A stretch of 64,000 nucleotides of DNA from Sphingomonas colocasiae (GCF_019880585.1 NZ_JAINVV010000008.1:610054-674053), one strand, 5' to 3'; shown: positions 17,353-26,601, counted from the first letter of the stretch. Notes: generated from the sequence alone by a model not told the origin. Translations and numbers: made by a program.

Positions 17353-18432
17353 ATGAGCCTGCAGACCACACGCATGCGATTGCCGATGGCGCTGGACGAG
17401 GTGACGCCCGAATGGCTGAGCGATGCATTGGCGACCCGCTTTCCGGGTGTGCGCGTGGCAGCGGCGGAGCGCGACGCCGAACGCGCCGGCACCTCAACCT
17501 CGGCACGCTTCGCCCTGCTGTGGGATGACGATGGCGGCCATGCCGACCTGCCCGATACGGTTTATGTGAAGGGCGGGTTCGATCCTGTGATGCGCCGCCG
17601 CGTCTGGGCCGCTCTGATCCAGGAGGCGCGCTTTTACGCCGAACTGGCGCAGGACGCACCGATCAACATACCAACTGTCTATTTCGCGGGGATCGACGAG
17701 GACGAGCGGCAGGGCGTGCTGATCCTGGAGGACATGACCCGGCGCAACGTGCGGTTTGGCCATGCCACCGACTATGTCTCGCCCGATCTCGCGGCGGCGA
17801 TCCTCGAAGGGCAGGCGCAGCTTCATGCGCGCTTCTGGAACGATCCGCGCCTGCCCGGCTATGCTGAATGGGCGCAGCCGCAGCGCACCTATCTGCGCTA
17901 TCTCTATCGCCCGAAACACTGGGTCGAGGTGCAGGAACGAAGCTATGGCGACCTCCTCCGGCAGGTGCTGCCCTCGCCCGAACAATGCCTGACCTGGCTG
18001 GAGCAGATGTGGGCACATGACGATGCGCGCGTGCCGACGCTGCTGCATGGCGACTGCCACGGCGGAAACCTGTTCTTCGAGGCGGATGGCTCGCCAGGCT
18101 TCCTCGACTGGCAATGCACCTTCCCGGGCGCGCCGGGGCACGACCACGCCGAGATGCTGCTTTCCAGCCTGACGGTGGAGGATCGCCGAGCCAACGAACG
18201 AAACCTGATCGCGCATTACCGGGAGGTGCTGGTGGCGAACGGGGCGAGCGATGCGCCGAGCCTCGATTCGCTGTTCCTCTCCTATCGCCAGAATATCATG
18301 CACATGATGGCTTCGTCCGTGATGAACCCCTATGACATGCAGACCCAGGAAGTGACCGACACGACCGCCAAGCGGTCGCTGCAGGCGGCGCTCGACCTCG
18401 ACATGGCGAGCGCGCTCGCCACCAACGCCTGA
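17353..18432 (+). CDS. APH-family small-molecule kinase
   Basis: 359 residues, aminoglycoside phosphotransferase/ecdysteroid-kinase fold. LLHGDCHGGNLFF is the catalytic loop (HGD with the downstream Asn) and FLDWQ supplies the Mg-binding Asp. VYVKGGF and QEARFYAEL are in the N-lobe. It closely resembles the kinase at 48924 and differs from those at 27488 and 54530. It overlaps a CoA-ligase gene by one base, so its substrate is probably an acid or acyl-CoA rather than an antibiotic. The start follows AGGAGGAATTGGCGA; the extension to 17245 would cross the operator region. Confidence 0.85.
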   Translation: MSLQTTRMRLPMALDEVTPEWLSDALATRFPGVRVAAAERDAERAGTSTSARFALLWDDDGGHADLPDTVYVKGGFDPVMRRRVWAALIQEARFYAELAQDAPINIPTVYFAGIDEDERQGVLILEDMTRRNVRFGHATDYVSPDLAAAILEGQAQLHARFWNDPRLPGYAEWAQPQRTYLRYLYRPKHWVEVQERSYGDLLRQVLPSPEQCLTWLEQMWAHDDARVPTLLHGDCHGGNLFFEADGSPGFLDWQCTFPGAPGHDHAEMLLSSLTVEDRRANERNLIAHYREVLVANGASDAPSLDSLFLSYRQNIMHMMASSVMNPYDMQTQEVTDTTAKRSLQAALDLDMASALATNA

Positions 18433-20000
18433 TGATCGCCGACCCGGCCGGCCGCGGCACGCTGGGCCGCGTCATCATCAGCGCACTCGCCCGTTTCGGG
18501 GATCGCGAAATGATCAGCGACGGGACTCAGTCGCTGAGTTATCGCGATCTGGGCGACCGTATCGGCAAGGCGATCACGGCCCTGCGCGAACTGGGACTGA
18601 AGCGCGGCGATGGAATCGCGATGCTGACCGCCAATCGCGCCGAGCCCTGGGCGATCCTGTGCGCGGCGAACCTGATGGGAGTGCGCTATACCCCAATGCA
18701 TCCGCTCGCGGCGGAGGACGATCATGTCCATATCGTGGCGGACAGCCTGGCGAACATATTGATCGTCGATCCCGGCAAGTTCGCCGAACGCGCGCAGGCG
18801 ATCCGTGACCGAGCGCCCTCGCTGGGCGCGATCGTGGCGATGGGGCCGTGCGATGCTTTCGACGATCTCAGTGCGCGGATCGACGCCGCAGCTCCCGCGC
18901 CGCTCACCGACGAGGCGGAAAGTGAGGACATCGCCTGGCTGGTCTATACCGGTGGCACGACCGGCCGGTCGAAGGGTGTCATGCTATCCCACCGTTCGAT
19001 CGTGGCGATGAACCAGAACATCACCGCGGAATGGGAATGGCCTGCGCTGCCGCGCTATGCGATGGTCACGCCGATCAGCCATGCGGGCGGCATCAACCTG
19101 TATCCGATCATGCATCAGGGCGGCTATGCCCGGCTGCTTCAGGGCTGGGACACCAGCATTTTCTGCGCGACGGTGGAACGGGAAAAGCTGAACGCCACCT
19201 TCCTGGTGCCGACGCTCATCAACACGCTCATCGATGCCGCCGATATTCGCGCGCGACACGATCTCTCGTCGCTGGAGATCATCATCTATGGCGCCGCGCC
19301 GATGTCGCCGGACCGGCTGCGCGAGGGGATCAGCATTTTCGGGCCGGTGTTCCTGCAACTCTATGGCCAGTCGGAATGCCCGCAGACGATGACGACGCTG
19401 CGCAAGGCGGACCACGACCTGAGCAAGCCCGAGCGGCTCGGCTCCTGTGGTCTGGCCGCGCCGATGATGGACATCCGCCTGCTCGACGCCCAACTCAACG
19501 AGGTGGCATCGGGCGAGCCGGGCGAAATCTGCGCGCGCGGCCCGCTGGTGATGAGCGGTTATTGGCAGCAGCCGGAGATGACCGAGCAGGCCTTTGCCGG
19601 CGGCTGGCTGCACACCGGCGATGTCGGCGTGCGCGATGCGGACGGATACATCACCATCGTCGACCGCACGAAGGACATGATCATCTCCGGCGGCTTCAAT
19701 ATCTATCCACGAGAGGTGGAGGATGCGCTGATGTCCCATCCTGCAATCGCGCTCGCGGCGGTGATCGGCGTTCCGGACGCGAAATGGGGCGAGGCCGTGA
19801 CCGCCTTCGTCACGCTGCGCGCCGGGGCGAGCGTCGATGCCACGACGCTGCAGCAATTGGTCAAGGACAAGCGCGGCGGTCCTTGGGCGCCCAAGAGCGT
19901 GGAGTTCGTGGCGGAACTGCCGCTGACAGGCCTGGGCAAGCTCGACCGCAAGACGCTGCGCGCGCCCTACTGGGAGGGGAGGTCACGCGCGGTTTCCTGA
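18432..20000 (+). CDS. AMP-forming acyl-CoA ligase
   Basis: 522 residues of the ANL superfamily. WLVYTGGTTGRSKGVMLSH is the ATP P-loop, QLYGQSECPQTMT the aromatic/adenine motif, WLHTGDVGVRDADGY the ribose-binding A8 start, and GLGKLDRKTLR contains the adenylation Lys. Expected to convert a carboxylic acid to its CoA thioester. Coupled to the kinase gene by TGATG. Substrate likely fatty, aryl or cyclic acid. Its 3' end overlaps the convergent LysR gene by 34 bp. Confidence 0.9.
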   Translation: MIADPAGRGTLGRVIISALARFGDREMISDGTQSLSYRDLGDRIGKAITALRELGLKRGDGIAMLTANRAEPWAILCAANLMGVRYTPMHPLAAEDDHVHIVADSLANILIVDPGKFAERAQAIRDRAPSLGAIVAMGPCDAFDDLSARIDAAAPAPLTDEAESEDIAWLVYTGGTTGRSKGVMLSHRSIVAMNQNITAEWEWPALPRYAMVTPISHAGGINLYPIMHQGGYARLLQGWDTSIFCATVEREKLNATFLVPTLINTLIDAADIRARHDLSSLEIIIYGAAPMSPDRLREGISIFGPVFLQLYGQSECPQTMTTLRKADHDLSKPERLGSCGLAAPMMDIRLLDAQLNEVASGEPGEICARGPLVMSGYWQQPEMTEQAFAGGWLHTGDVGVRDADGYITIVDRTKDMIISGGFNIYPREVEDALMSHPAIALAAVIGVPDAKWGEAVTAFVTLRAGASVDATTLQQLVKDKRGGPWAPKSVEFVAELPLTGLGKLDRKTLRAPYWEGRSRAVS

Positions 20001-20899
20001 TCGGAATCGAGCATCGCGATGAACCGCGCCGCGCCGCGCCGCTGGGCATCCGGGCGGGCGAGGACCACAAGCGCGGTGCGGAGTGACGTCGCGACTTGCC
20101 GCTCGATCATGGTGGGCGGCGGTGCACCGAACCAGCCGAGCGAGACGACTGGACGGCGCAGCAGCGCGCCATAGCGGACGAGCGATGGCCCATCCCCCTC
20201 GGGCATGTCCACCGCATGCGCGCCCGCCTGCGCCAACCAGTGCGCCACCGCTTCAGAGAGCGGAATGCCATGGGCGCGGTTGAGGCGACCGATCGTCATT
20301 CCCGTCAGCGCGTCCGGCGCGCCGGCCATCTCCTCCGGCAGCAACAGGCCGATCGGCCGCTCGCCCAGCACCCAGCGCCGCACCTCGCGGCCCGCCGCAG
20401 GATCAAGTGCCGAGCGATGAATGCCGGCCGGGCTGACCTCCAGCGTGATAGCCAGATCGATCTCGTTGCCCGCCAGTTCCTCATAGAGCTGGGCATGGGT
20501 GCGCGAACGGATGCGGAGGGGCACATCCGGATTGGTCCGCATGAACCGTTCGATCAGCGCTTGTCGCTCGGGGATCTGCGCGCTGTGATGGGCCGCGCCG
20601 ACACGCAGTTCATCCGACCGGATCGCGCGCGCCGCCTGGTTCATCCAATCGGTTTCCAGGACGAGTCGCCGCGCACGATCCAGGAACAGGCTGCCCTCTG
20701 CCGTGAGCGTCACATGGCGGCTGGTCCGCGCGAACAGATCGAAACCGAACTGGCGCTCCATCTCACGGATCTGCGCCGACAAGGCGGGTTGGCTGATACC
20801 CAGCTGATAGGCCGCGCGGCGAAACGATCCGAGTTCCGCCACGGCGACGAAGGCGCGCAGGGGCCGAGCGTTCAAATCCATGGCACGATCGATAACCAT
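19967..20899 (-). CDS. LysR-family regulator
   Basis: 310 residues. The N-terminal winged helix (residues ~6-66) includes SFRRAAYQLGISQPALSAQI; the remainder is a periplasmic-binding-like effector domain. It lies between the kinase-ligase operon and the divergent ACAD11-like gene at 21007 and most likely controls the latter from the shared 107-bp gap. A second Met at 20881 (MDLNARPL) is an alternative start; neither has a strong ribosome-binding site. Confidence 0.88.
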   Translation of the reverse strand: MVIDRAMDLNARPLRAFVAVAELGSFRRAAYQLGISQPALSAQIREMERQFGFDLFARTSRHVTLTAEGSLFLDRARRLVLETDWMNQAARAIRSDELRVGAAHHSAQIPERQALIERFMRTNPDVPLRIRSRTHAQLYEELAGNEIDLAITLEVSPAGIHRSALDPAAGREVRRWVLGERPIGLLLPEEMAGAPDALTGMTIGRLNRAHGIPLSEAVAHWLAQAGAHAVDMPEGDGPSLVRYGALLRRPVVSLGWFGAPPPTMIERQVATSLRTALVVLARPDAQRRGAARFIAMLDSDQETARDLPSQ

Positions 20900-21006
20900 T
20901 TCCGATCAATTGCGCGAGACTAAACGATTGGACCGGACTCGCCGCGCGGTCTTATTTCTCCACTGAAAGCGTCGGATGCGGCGCAGCGTCGTTCAGGAGA
21001 CATGTC

Positions 21007-22293
21007 ATGTGGAGCTTTGCCAACGATCCGGAATTCCAGCCCGAACTCGACTGGATCCGCGATTTCGTGGACAGCCGCGTCGCGCCGCTCGACCATCTGC
21101 TGGGCAGCCAGTGGAACATTCACGATCCGCGTTTCAAGCAACTCGTGCGCCCGCTTCAGGCCGAGGTAAAGGCGCGCGGGCTCTGGGCCTGCCATCTTGG
21201 CCCTGAACTCGGCGGCAAGGGCTATGGGCAGTTGAAGCTCGCCCTGATGAACGAGCAGATCGGCCGCTCGCGCTTCGGCCCGATCGTGTTCGGCTGCCAG
21301 GCCCCCGACACCGGCAATTCGGAGATCCTCGCCCATTACGGCACGCCCGAACAGAAGAAGCGCTGGCTGGAGCCGCTGCTGGCCAACGAGATCGTTTCCT
21401 GCTTCACCATCACCGAGCCGCAGGGCGGCGCTGATCCACTGCAATTCAGGATGACCGCGGTACAGGACGGCGATCACTGGGTGCTGAACGGAGAGAAATG
21501 GTTCGCATCGAACGCGCGCTTTGCGAATTTCTACATCGTCATGGCCGTTACCGATCCGGACGCCGCCAGCCCCTATGCCCGCGCGTCGATGTTCATCGTG
21601 CCTGCCGATACCCCGGGAATCGCGATTGTCCGCAACTATGGTTTCCATGGCGAACCGGAGGACGTTCACGGCCATGTCCGCTGGAGCAATGTCCGCGTGC
21701 CGGCCGAGAATATGCTGGGCGGGCGCGGCGAGGCCTTCACCGTGGCGCAGGTGCGGCTGAGCGGCGGACGCATGCACCATGCAATGCGGACGCTGGCCGA
21801 GGCGACGAAGTGCTTCGAACAGCTATGCGAACGCATGGTCTCCCGCGAGACGAAGGGCAAACGGCTCGCCGATCTGCAGATGGTGCAGGAGAAGATCGCG
21901 GACAGCTGGGTCCAGCTGCGCCAGTTTCGCCTGCTCGTCCTCGAGACCGCTTGGCTGGCCGATCAGTCGAAGGACTGGAAGGCTGTCCGCAAGAATGTCT
22001 CGGCGGTGAAGTCGATCATGCCCAAGGTGCTGCACGACATCGCCGAGCGCGCGCTGCACCTGCACGGCGCGTTGGGCGTGACGACGCAGGTGCCGTTCAC
22101 CGATGCGCTGATCAACTCCTATCATGTCGGGCTCGCCGATGGGCCGACCGAGGTGCACAAGATGGTCGTCGCGCGCGAGGTGCTGAAAGATTATCGCGCG
22201 ATCGACACGATGTTTCCCGACTATATGCTGTGGAAGGAAGAGGAGCGCGCGCTCGCCCTTTATGGCGACGACCTGCGCGCGGTCGCGGCATGA
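21007..22293 (+). CDS. ACAD10/11-type acyl-CoA dehydrogenase
   Basis: 428 residues. GNSEILAHYGTPEQKKRWL, SCFTITEPQGGADPL, MFIVPADTPGI, GRMHHAMRTL and [18 protein letters not shown] match the dehydrogenase domain of ACAD11-like proteins much better than short-chain ACADs. In the ACAD10/11 and LvaC systems such enzymes act on 4-phospho- or 4-hydroxyacyl-CoA derivatives prepared by an APH kinase. Four kinases are encoded in this window, the nearest in the operon just upstream. GGAG sits 8 bp before the ATG. The stop overlaps the following SDR start by 4 nt. Confidence 0.88.
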   Translation: MWSFANDPEFQPELDWIRDFVDSRVAPLDHLLGSQWNIHDPRFKQLVRPLQAEVKARGLWACHLGPELGGKGYGQLKLALMNEQIGRSRFGPIVFGCQAPDTGNSEILAHYGTPEQKKRWLEPLLANEIVSCFTITEPQGGADPLQFRMTAVQDGDHWVLNGEKWFASNARFANFYIVMAVTDPDAASPYARASMFIVPADTPGIAIVRNYGFHGEPEDVHGHVRWSNVRVPAENMLGGRGEAFTVAQVRLSGGRMHHAMRTLAEATKCFEQLCERMVSRETKGKRLADLQMVQEKIADSWVQLRQFRLLVLETAWLADQSKDWKAVRKNVSAVKSIMPKVLHDIAERALHLHGALGVTTQVPFTDALINSYHVGLADGPTEVHKMVVAREVLKDYRAIDTMFPDYMLWKEEERALALYGDDLRAVAA

Positions 22294-23048
22294 TGCGGGA
22301 GAGCGGGATGGGGCCCTTCTATTTCACCGGCAAGACCGTGCTGGTCGTGGGCGGCAGCAGCGGGATCGGCAACGGCATTGCCCGCGCCTTCCTCGATTGC
22401 GGTGCGGTCGTGCATGTGTGGGGCACGCGGCCGAACGCATCGGACTATCACGATAGCGAGGGGTCCGACCTGACCGGACTGCATTATGCGCAGGTCGACG
22501 TCGCCAATCCCGATGCGGTCGCGGCAAGGCAGCCCCCGTTCGACAAGCTCGATGTCCTGGTCCACTCCCAGGGCACGGTCGTCTATCGCCGCGGCGAGTT
22601 CGAGCGCGAAGGCTGGGACAAGGTAATGGCGGTCAATCTCGACAGCGTGATGGGCATCTCGACCAAGTTCCGCACGCTGCTCGCGGCCGATGGCGGCGGA
22701 TCGATCATCGTCGTCAGTTCGATCTCGGGCTTTCAGGCCAATATCGGCAATCCGGCCTACAGCGCATCGAAGGCTGGCGCGATCAGCCTCGTGCGGACAC
22801 TCGCCAAGGCGTGGGCGGGTGAAGGCATCCGCGTCAACGGTATCGCGCCCGGCCTGGTCGATACCAAGCTGACCAGAGTGACGACCGAACACCCCGAACG
22901 CTTGGACAAGGTGCTGACGACCATCCCGCGCGGACGGATCGGCCAGCCGGAGGATATGGGCAACGCCGCGCTGTTCCTCGCCTCACCGCTCGCGGACTAT
23001 ATTGCCGGGCAGACGATCGTGGTGGACGGCGGCCTCAGCCTGAGCTGA
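22290..23048 (+). CDS. SDR-family oxidoreductase
   Basis: 252 residues. VGGSSGIGNG is the cofactor loop, LVHSQG replaces the usual NNAG, and PAYSASKAG supplies Tyr and Lys. ATGA overlap with the ACAD11-like gene indicates translational coupling, so it may oxidise the hydroxyacyl-CoA formed after that step. ATGATG gives two possible starts, and a third Met lies at residue 7. Convergent with, and overlapping by 14 bp, the extradiol dioxygenase gene. Confidence 0.87.
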   Translation: MMRESGMGPFYFTGKTVLVVGGSSGIGNGIARAFLDCGAVVHVWGTRPNASDYHDSEGSDLTGLHYAQVDVANPDAVAARQPPFDKLDVLVHSQGTVVYRRGEFEREGWDKVMAVNLDSVMGISTKFRTLLAADGGGSIIVVSSISGFQANIGNPAYSASKAGAISLVRTLAKAWAGEGIRVNGIAPGLVDTKLTRVTTEHPERLDKVLTTIPRGRIGQPEDMGNAALFLASPLADYIAGQTIVVDGGLSLS

Positions 23049-23970
23049 GCTTACTCCGCGCCGGCTCCAGACGCTCGACGGAGCCGACCTTGCTGAAGGT
23101 CGTTTCGGGCACACCGCCCCAGCTGTCGAAGGATTCGGGCACCAGCGGAAACTGCCGGGGTGCACGCGGATCGAACTCGGGGAATTCCTCCATGCCGAAG
23201 CTGTATTCCACGGTGATGCCATCGGGATCGAGGAAATAGAAGAAGATCGAGTTCGACGTCGGATGGCGGCCGGGGCCGTAGACAATCTGCACGCCCTCCC
23301 GCTTCATCCGCACGTTTGCTCGGCCGATATCGTCGATGTCGGTGACCATGAAGTTGATATGGCCGAGTTGCGCAGCATCGCCATGCCCCACGCCGAAGCT
23401 GTGGTGCAGCGGATTGGGGAAGCAGCGCATGAAAGTCACCACCGGCCCGATATGGTCCGAGATGCGGAAGTTGAGCTGATCGGTCAGGAACTGCTCGGTC
23501 TCGGTCTTGGCCGGGCTGCTCAGCACGATATGACCGAGGCGCGCGATCTGGGTGTGCGTCGGCTGGAACGGCGCAGGGGCCTTGTCCATCTGCGTGTAGA
23601 ATTCGAAGGTCGCGCCGGTGGTCGGTTCGGTGATGCGGATCGCCTCGCTCACCCCGAGCATCTCCGCTTCGGCGTCGCTCACCGGATGCCAGGAGATACC
23701 CAGAGAGGTCATATGCTCACGCACGGCGTTCAGCGCCCTCGCCGATTCCATTTCCCAGCCGATCCGCTTGAGCGCGGGATCCCTACCCTTGCTCAGCACA
23801 AGATCATGATGCCGGTCGCTGCACCGCAGGAACGCGGTCTCGCCATCCGCCCCCTGCCACGCCTCGACGCCGACGACATCGCGATAGAATGCCATGGAGC
23901 GCGCCGGATCGGTCACGGTGAGCGCAACATAGCCCAGCCGGCGGTAACGAATATCATCGACAGCCATCAT
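23035..23970 (-). CDS. Type I (VOC) extradiol dioxygenase
   Basis: 311 residues with two vicinal-oxygen-chelate domains. The C-terminal domain has the full iron triad: His147 (LGHIV), His204 (LGHINF) and Glu255 (TVEYS). Second-sphere His190 (PLHHSF) and His236 (GRHPT) are also present, as in BphC/HsaC-type 2,3-dihydroxybiphenyl dioxygenases. Expected reaction: O2-dependent meta cleavage of a bicyclic or substituted catechol. A matching C-C hydrolase is encoded at 26602. ATGATG start; the second Met (23967) has better spacing from GAGGAG. It follows the phosphatase gene by 25 bp. Confidence 0.9.
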   Translation of the reverse strand: MMAVDDIRYRRLGYVALTVTDPARSMAFYRDVVGVEAWQGADGETAFLRCSDRHHDLVLSKGRDPALKRIGWEMESARALNAVREHMTSLGISWHPVSDAEAEMLGVSEAIRITEPTTGATFEFYTQMDKAPAPFQPTHTQIARLGHIVLSSPAKTETEQFLTDQLNFRISDHIGPVVTFMRCFPNPLHHSFGVGHGDAAQLGHINFMVTDIDDIGRANVRMKREGVQIVYGPGRHPTSNSIFFYFLDPDGITVEYSFGMEEFPEFDPRAPRQFPLVPESFDSWGGVPETTFSKVGSVERLEPARSKLSSG

Positions 23971-23995
23971 CCTGCTCCTCTTGCGGCAAATCCGG

Positions 23996-24793
23996 TCAAT
24001 TGTAGCCTTGGACGAGCGCCGCCCTGAGCGCCGCCCGCCGCGCCTCATCCAGCCCCGCCTCGGTCTCGAGAAACGCGTCCGCGCCGCCATATTTGCGGTC
24101 GAGGCGGCTCCAGCTCTGATCGAGGAACGCCGCTTCGACATGAGTGAGATACCGCAGACTCGCCTCTTCGAGCGGCTTGCCCGCTACCTCGGTCATCGTC
24201 TTGCGCGCGCGCGCCAGCACGCGATCTGTCAACCGCTCGCACGTTTCCAGATAATCCGCGACGATCGCCTCGCGCGTCACGCCAAGCGCATGGAGCAGGA
24301 GCGCCACGGCCACGCCGGTCCGGTCCTTGCCGGCCGTGCAATGCAACAGCACGCCCAGTGCGTCGGGCCTGGACAGGCGATCGAACAGGGTCGTCAACGC
24401 CGGAGCCACGGCGATTGGAATCGACCGGTAGATGCTGTGGATGAGCGCTTCGACGCGTGGCGGACTCGCGTCTTCGCGTAAGACGTCCCAGAATGATCCC
24501 TTGGCCCGGACATCGGTGCCGATGTCGAAAGTCAGCACCTCCACATCGCGCGCGTGCCAATAGTGATTGGGATGGCTTGTCACCTCGGATGCACTGCGCA
24601 GATCAAGCACCAAGCCAATGCCGCATCCTTCCAGCGCAGCCAGATCGTCCCCATCGGGCCGGTGAACGAAATCGGAGCGGAACAATCGCCCCGGGCGTAC
24701 CTGGCCGCCATCCATCGTCGGCAACCCGCCGAGATCGCGGAAGTTAGGCGCACAGGCGAGCCGTAGCGCGTTCCCGCCGGCCCGCCCGGTCAA
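23996..24793 (-). CDS. PtpB-like tyrosine/serine phosphatase
   Basis: 265 residues. NFRDLGGLP near the N-terminus and LLHCTAGKDRTGVA, the C(X)5R phosphate-binding loop, define the Y_phosphatase3/PtpB family. The DRTG arrangement is complete, so it should be active on phospho-protein, phospholipid or phospho-metabolite. The start codon appears to be TTG at 24793, overlapping the MarR stop, with GGAG 7 nt upstream. It is odd in a ring-cleavage operon; given four APH kinases in the window, a metabolite phosphatase role is worth considering. Confidence 0.83.
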   Translation of the reverse strand: MTGRAGGNALRLACAPNFRDLGGLPTMDGGQVRPGRLFRSDFVHRPDGDDLAALEGCGIGLVLDLRSASEVTSHPNHYWHARDVEVLTFDIGTDVRAKGSFWDVLREDASPPRVEALIHSIYRSIPIAVAPALTTLFDRLSRPDALGVLLHCTAGKDRTGVAVALLLHALGVTREAIVADYLETCERLTDRVLARARKTMTEVAGKPLEEASLRYLTHVEAAFLDQSWSRLDRKYGGADAFLETEAGLDEARRAALRAALVQGYN

Positions 24794-25293
24794 TTCTCGT
24801 CTCCGATGATCGACAGATCGATGGGACGCCCGAGATTGGCCGAGATCGCATCGAGGCCGAGCAGCAGATGATCGATATCGGCGGCGTTCATCCCGGTCAG
24901 CGCCTCGCGCTCTTCGGTCATCGCGATCTCATCGAGTTTGCGCAGCACGCCGGCCGCGCCCTTTCCGAGATAGACGCGCATGACCCGCCCGTCATGACGA
25001 TCGGGCCGTCGCTCCACCCAGCCATTCGCTTCGAGCCGGCAAATCAACCGCCCGGCCGTCACCTCACCGACATCCAGAGTTTCGGCGATACTGCGCTGGC
25101 TGCGCCCTTCATTGTAACGGACAACGGAAAGCGCGTGCATTTGTGCTGGGGTCAGGCCCATCTGTTTCGCGCGCGCCTCATGGCGCAAGCGCAGCAGCCG
25201 CGCGACGCGGCCGATCCGAAATCCCAGATGCGTGCGGCGCGGTTGATCCATCACCGCTTGCGGGGAATGTTCGGAGCGGCCGGGATCTGCCAT
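24790..25293 (-). CDS. MarR-family regulator
   Basis: 167 residues. The winged helix contains MHALSVVRYNEGRSQRSIAE and the wing region WVERRPDRHDGRVMRVYLG, where DxRxxR is the hallmark of MarR proteins. Members often bind phenolic or aryl-CoA ligands and repress aromatic operons. Its start overlaps the stop of the small exported protein by one base and its stop overlaps the phosphatase start. An 8-bp inverted repeat at 25631-25652 upstream is a natural self-operator. Confidence 0.88.
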   Translation of the reverse strand: MADPGRSEHSPQAVMDQPRRTHLGFRIGRVARLLRLRHEARAKQMGLTPAQMHALSVVRYNEGRSQRSIAETLDVGEVTAGRLICRLEANGWVERRPDRHDGRVMRVYLGKGAAGVLRKLDEIAMTEEREALTGMNAADIDHLLLGLDAISANLGRPIDLSIIGDEN

Positions 25294-25607
25294 CAGCGGC
25301 CGATCTCGCGACGGGCGAGCGACGTGACGAGCTTGCCTTCCGCCAGCGACAGCGTCGAGCCGGGCACGCGCACCGATTTCTCGCCCTGAATGACGGTCAC
25401 GAAATCGACTGCGCCATCAGCCTTTGCGCCGACGCTGATGATCGGCCCGACGCGCGATCCGTTCTTGTCCCACACCACCATGCGCGTCTTGAGATCGGCG
25501 GCCTTCACGGCGGCATCGGTCGTGACCGCCGCAGCGGTTGCAGTGTCTTCAGCCATGGCCATGCCGGGAATTGAGAGGAGCAGGCTGGCAAACAGGATCG
25601 ATCGCAT
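25293..25607 (-). CDS. Small exported protein of unknown function
   Basis: 104 residues. A clear signal peptide MRSILFASLLLSIPGMAMA ends at an AMA-E cleavage site. The mature part is ~85 residues with a strand-rich segment (MVVWDKNGSRVGPIISVG) that recalls a PRC-barrel half, but I do not recognise the family with certainty. Expected in the periplasm. It is co-transcribed with MarR and the phosphatase. An in-frame Met at 25622 is an alternative start; an extension to 25688 would swallow the inverted repeat. Confidence 0.65.
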   Translation of the reverse strand: MRSILFASLLLSIPGMAMAEDTATAAAVTTDAAVKAADLKTRMVVWDKNGSRVGPIISVGAKADGAVDFVTVIQGEKSVRVPGSTLSLAEGKLVTSLARREIGR

Positions 25608-25630
25608 TCGAGAACTTCCCATCGTGATTC

Positions 25631-25652
25631 GGCACAGTGAAATTACTGTGCC
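25631..25652. promoter_or_regulatory. Inverted repeat, candidate MarR operator
   Basis: Arms GGCACAGT and ACTGTGCC are perfect over 8 bp with a 6-nt spacer. The element lies 24-45 bp upstream of the exported-protein start, where the promoter of the MarR operon should be. Confidence 0.5.
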
Positions 25653-25689
25653 TTGCTCACTATTGCGCGTCCGCGCACGTCGCAACAAA

Positions 25690-25704
25690 AAAGGTAATAC
25701 CTTT
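25690..25704. promoter_or_regulatory. Second inverted repeat near MarR operon
   Basis: AAAGGTA and TACCTTT are perfect arms around a single A. It lies just beyond the stop of the SDR gene (25707) and about 85 bp upstream of the exported-protein start; it could be an operator or part of a promoter. Confidence 0.35.
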
Positions 25705-25706
25705 AA

Positions 25707-26537
25707 TCACTGATCCACGCCCGGATCCCACGCCCAGTAGCGCGCCACCGCGCCGGCATCGATCCGCAGATCGGAACCGGTCATCATCGCCGCATCGTCG
25801 GACACAAGGAACGCCAGCGCGCGCCCGTAATCGCTCGGCGTGGGCAGCGCCTGCATCGGAATGCGCTTCTCGAACTTGCCCATCAGCTCGGCCAGCCCCT
25901 CCGGCATCTCGACATCACGTCCCCATCGGCGGGCGCGTTCGAACATCTCGGTCGGGTCGGTTGCCGTGGGGGTCAGGCTGACGACCCGGATGCCGTGGCG
26001 AACCAGTTCCATCGCAGTCGATTTCGTGAAGTTGAGCAGCCCGCCCTTCGACGTGCTGTAGGCGACGTTGCCGGGCTCGCCCTGATGGCCAGCGGTGGAG
26101 ATGATGTTGACGATCACCCCACCCCTCGGTCCGCCATTCGCGCCGCGCGTGATCATCGCTTCCGCGGCGTATTTGGTGAACAGGAACGCGCCGCCCAGGA
26201 TAATCCCGCTCTGCCGCTGCCATTCCTCCCAGGACATTTCGAGCACGCCCTTCTTGTTGAAGATGGCGGCGTTGTTGACGAGGATATCGACGGCGCCGAG
26301 TTCCGCGACCGCGCGCCGGATGGCGGCCTTCACCTGCACCTCGTCGGTCACGTCGCAGGTGATGCCGATCGCCTTGCCGCCAGCCGCGCGCACCGCCGCG
26401 GCGCAATCGACCGCGTTTGCCTCGACCGCGTCGACCGCGACGATCGCCGCGCCTTCCGCCGCCAGGCCCTCTACCATGCCGCCGCCGATATTCGGGCTCG
26501 TACCCGTGACGATCGCCACCTTTCCGGCGAGTTTCAT
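25707..26537 (-). CDS. SDR-family oxidoreductase
   Basis: 276 residues. TGTSPNIGGGM is a slightly unusual cofactor loop, VAVDAV gives an acidic residue for NAD, NNAAIFNKKG is present, and VAYSTSKGGL supplies Tyr and Lys. Its place in an operon with Rieske oxygenase, extradiol and C-C hydrolase genes makes a cis-dihydrodiol dehydrogenase role attractive, though other alcohol substrates are possible. GGAGACGAAG precedes the ATG. It is separated from the hydrolase gene by 64 bp. Confidence 0.86.
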   Translation of the reverse strand: MKLAGKVAIVTGTSPNIGGGMVEGLAAEGAAIVAVDAVEANAVDCAAAVRAAGGKAIGITCDVTDEVQVKAAIRRAVAELGAVDILVNNAAIFNKKGVLEMSWEEWQRQSGIILGGAFLFTKYAAEAMITRGANGGPRGGVIVNIISTAGHQGEPGNVAYSTSKGGLLNFTKSTAMELVRHGIRVVSLTPTATDPTEMFERARRWGRDVEMPEGLAELMGKFEKRIPMQALPTPSDYGRALAFLVSDDAAMMTGSDLRIDAGAVARYWAWDPGVDQ

Positions 26538-26601
26538 CTTCGTCTCCTATTCACGGGCGGGTGCCGCATGCGACGCCCGCCCGCCCCCTTGTCTGCGGTG
26601 A

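Noticed and set aside
17353..18432. Antibiotic resistance phosphotransferase
   Set aside because: The kinase fold is shared with aminoglycoside phosphotransferases, but the CoA-ligase coupling and three more catabolic-context relatives make resistance unlikely.
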